A stretch of 64,000 bases of DNA from Bacillus andreraoultii (GTDB lineage: Bacteria > Bacillota > Bacilli > Bacillales > Caldibacillaceae): positions 169,876-233,875 of the forward strand of contig NZ_LN868937.1 of assembly GCF_001244735.1 (NCBI RefSeq), read 5' to 3'. The first letter of the stretch is position 1. The number at the start of each line of letters is the position of its first letter. A program made the translations under genes and the position numbers. This document shows, piece after piece, positions 63,624 through 64,000 of this stretch. The notes under the pieces were generated by a model. It was not told where the DNA came from. It saw nothing but the letters and a program-made list of their open reading frames with translations, and searched no databases.

Positions 63624-64000
63624 ATGGAAGATGTTCTTTCACTTCTTCAACAATCAGAATGGAGAATTATTGATCAATCTAGCTTAGGTCCATTGTTTCA
63701 TCCACTTCAATCATTCGCGATGGATGATACGTTATGTGAATCAGTAGGAACAGGCAAGTCAAAAGCAGTTGCCCGGACGTGGGTACACTATGATTCCATT
63801 ATTTTGGGGATTCAAGATATTCGACTGCCTCATTTAGAAGACGGACTAAGTTATTTAGAAGAAGAAGGTTTCCGATATATTGTACGTACTTCAGGTGGAC
63901 TAGCGGTCTTTTTAGATGAAGGTGTATTAAATATCACTCTAATCTTCCCAGAAAAAGAAAAGGGAATCGATATTAACCGTGGCTATGAAGCGATGTATCG
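63624..64000 (+). CDS. lipL: Octanoyl-[GcvH]:protein N-octanoyltransferase LipL (3' truncated by window edge)
   Basis: The first 125 or so residues of a lipoyl-relay amidotransferase that moves octanoyl groups from GcvH to E2 subunits. The N-terminus reads [31 protein letters not shown]. The BPL/LplA/LipB fold block with [24 protein letters not shown] is visible, and the frame stays open to the window end. AGGAGA precedes the ATG. The position after hemQ-pta matches ywfL of B. subtilis. The catalytic cysteine lies beyond the window. Confidence 0.9.
   Translation, partial: MEDVLSLLQQSEWRIIDQSSLGPLFHPLQSFAMDDTLCESVGTGKSKAVARTWVHYDSIILGIQDIRLPHLEDGLSYLEEEGFRYIVRTSGGLAVFLDEGVLNITLIFPEKEKGIDINRGYEAMY

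Overview
The window looks like chromosome of a low-GC, aerobic, spore-forming member of the Bacillaceae. The sequence is AT-rich throughout. It carries spore germination genes (cwlJ, gerQ), a bacillithiol deacetylase pair (yojF-bshB2), coproheme decarboxylase (hemQ), PerR-type peroxide defence, a PyrR-type leader, and gene orders shared with Bacillus subtilis (ywdI-ywdK-gerQ-cwlJ; ywfI/hemQ-pta-lipL). No phage genes, rRNA, tRNA, CRISPR array or intact transposase were found. I could not name the species.

Layout. 1-5.8 kb: 3' part of a BrnQ-type transporter, a two-domain sulfurtransferase, malate:quinone oxidoreductase and a lone type I restriction specificity subunit. 6-12 kb: ahpCF and katA, each with a PerR-like box in its promoter, flanking an F420-ligase-like gene. 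12-15.6 kb: ornithine cyclodeaminase-like enzyme, an MHS-type transporter, pheB and a small membrane protein. 15.7-21.9 kb: a complete oligopeptide ABC operon (oppABCDF) with a hairpin after oppA. 21.9-31 kb: a small unknown protein, a thioesterase, ZupT, PyrR-controlled uracil permease, a DUF485-ActP symporter pair, PepT and the cystine transporter TcyP. 31-38.7 kb: a glycosyltransferase/multispan membrane pair (ykoT-ykoS-like), UspA, a CNNM/CBS membrane protein, a second orphan OppA and a small coiled-coil protein. 38.8-45 kb: a CoA-transferase with its own LytTR regulator, a GntR-DUF1648-CPBP operon and an M42 peptidase. 45-52.5 kb: a LacI regulator with alpha-glucosidase, then a translationally coupled MerR/acyl-CoA ligase/acyl-CoA dehydrogenase operon. 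52.5-58.8 kb: GNAT, bshB2-yojF, nagA-nagB-nagR with a NagR-like operator, and speE. 59-64 kb: ywdI, ywdK, gerQ, cwlJ, hemQ, pta and the start of lipL.

How the genes fit together. Much of the window concerns uptake and breakdown of small nutrients: peptides (Opp, PepT, M42), amino acids (BrnQ, TcyP), acetate and short acyl-CoAs (ActP, CoA-transferase, Pta, acyl-CoA ligase and dehydrogenase), alpha-glucosides and amino sugars. Local regulators are encoded next to their targets, and several operators can be seen in the sequence.

Non-coding elements are the least explained part. A roughly 120-bp two-hairpin element occurs three times, each time just downstream of a gene and in that gene's orientation. 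A hairpin repeat of about 52 bp forms a six-unit tandem array, with two more units 9 kb away. A third hairpin repeat occurs twice. A GC-richer block of about 330 bp separates cwlJ from gerQ.
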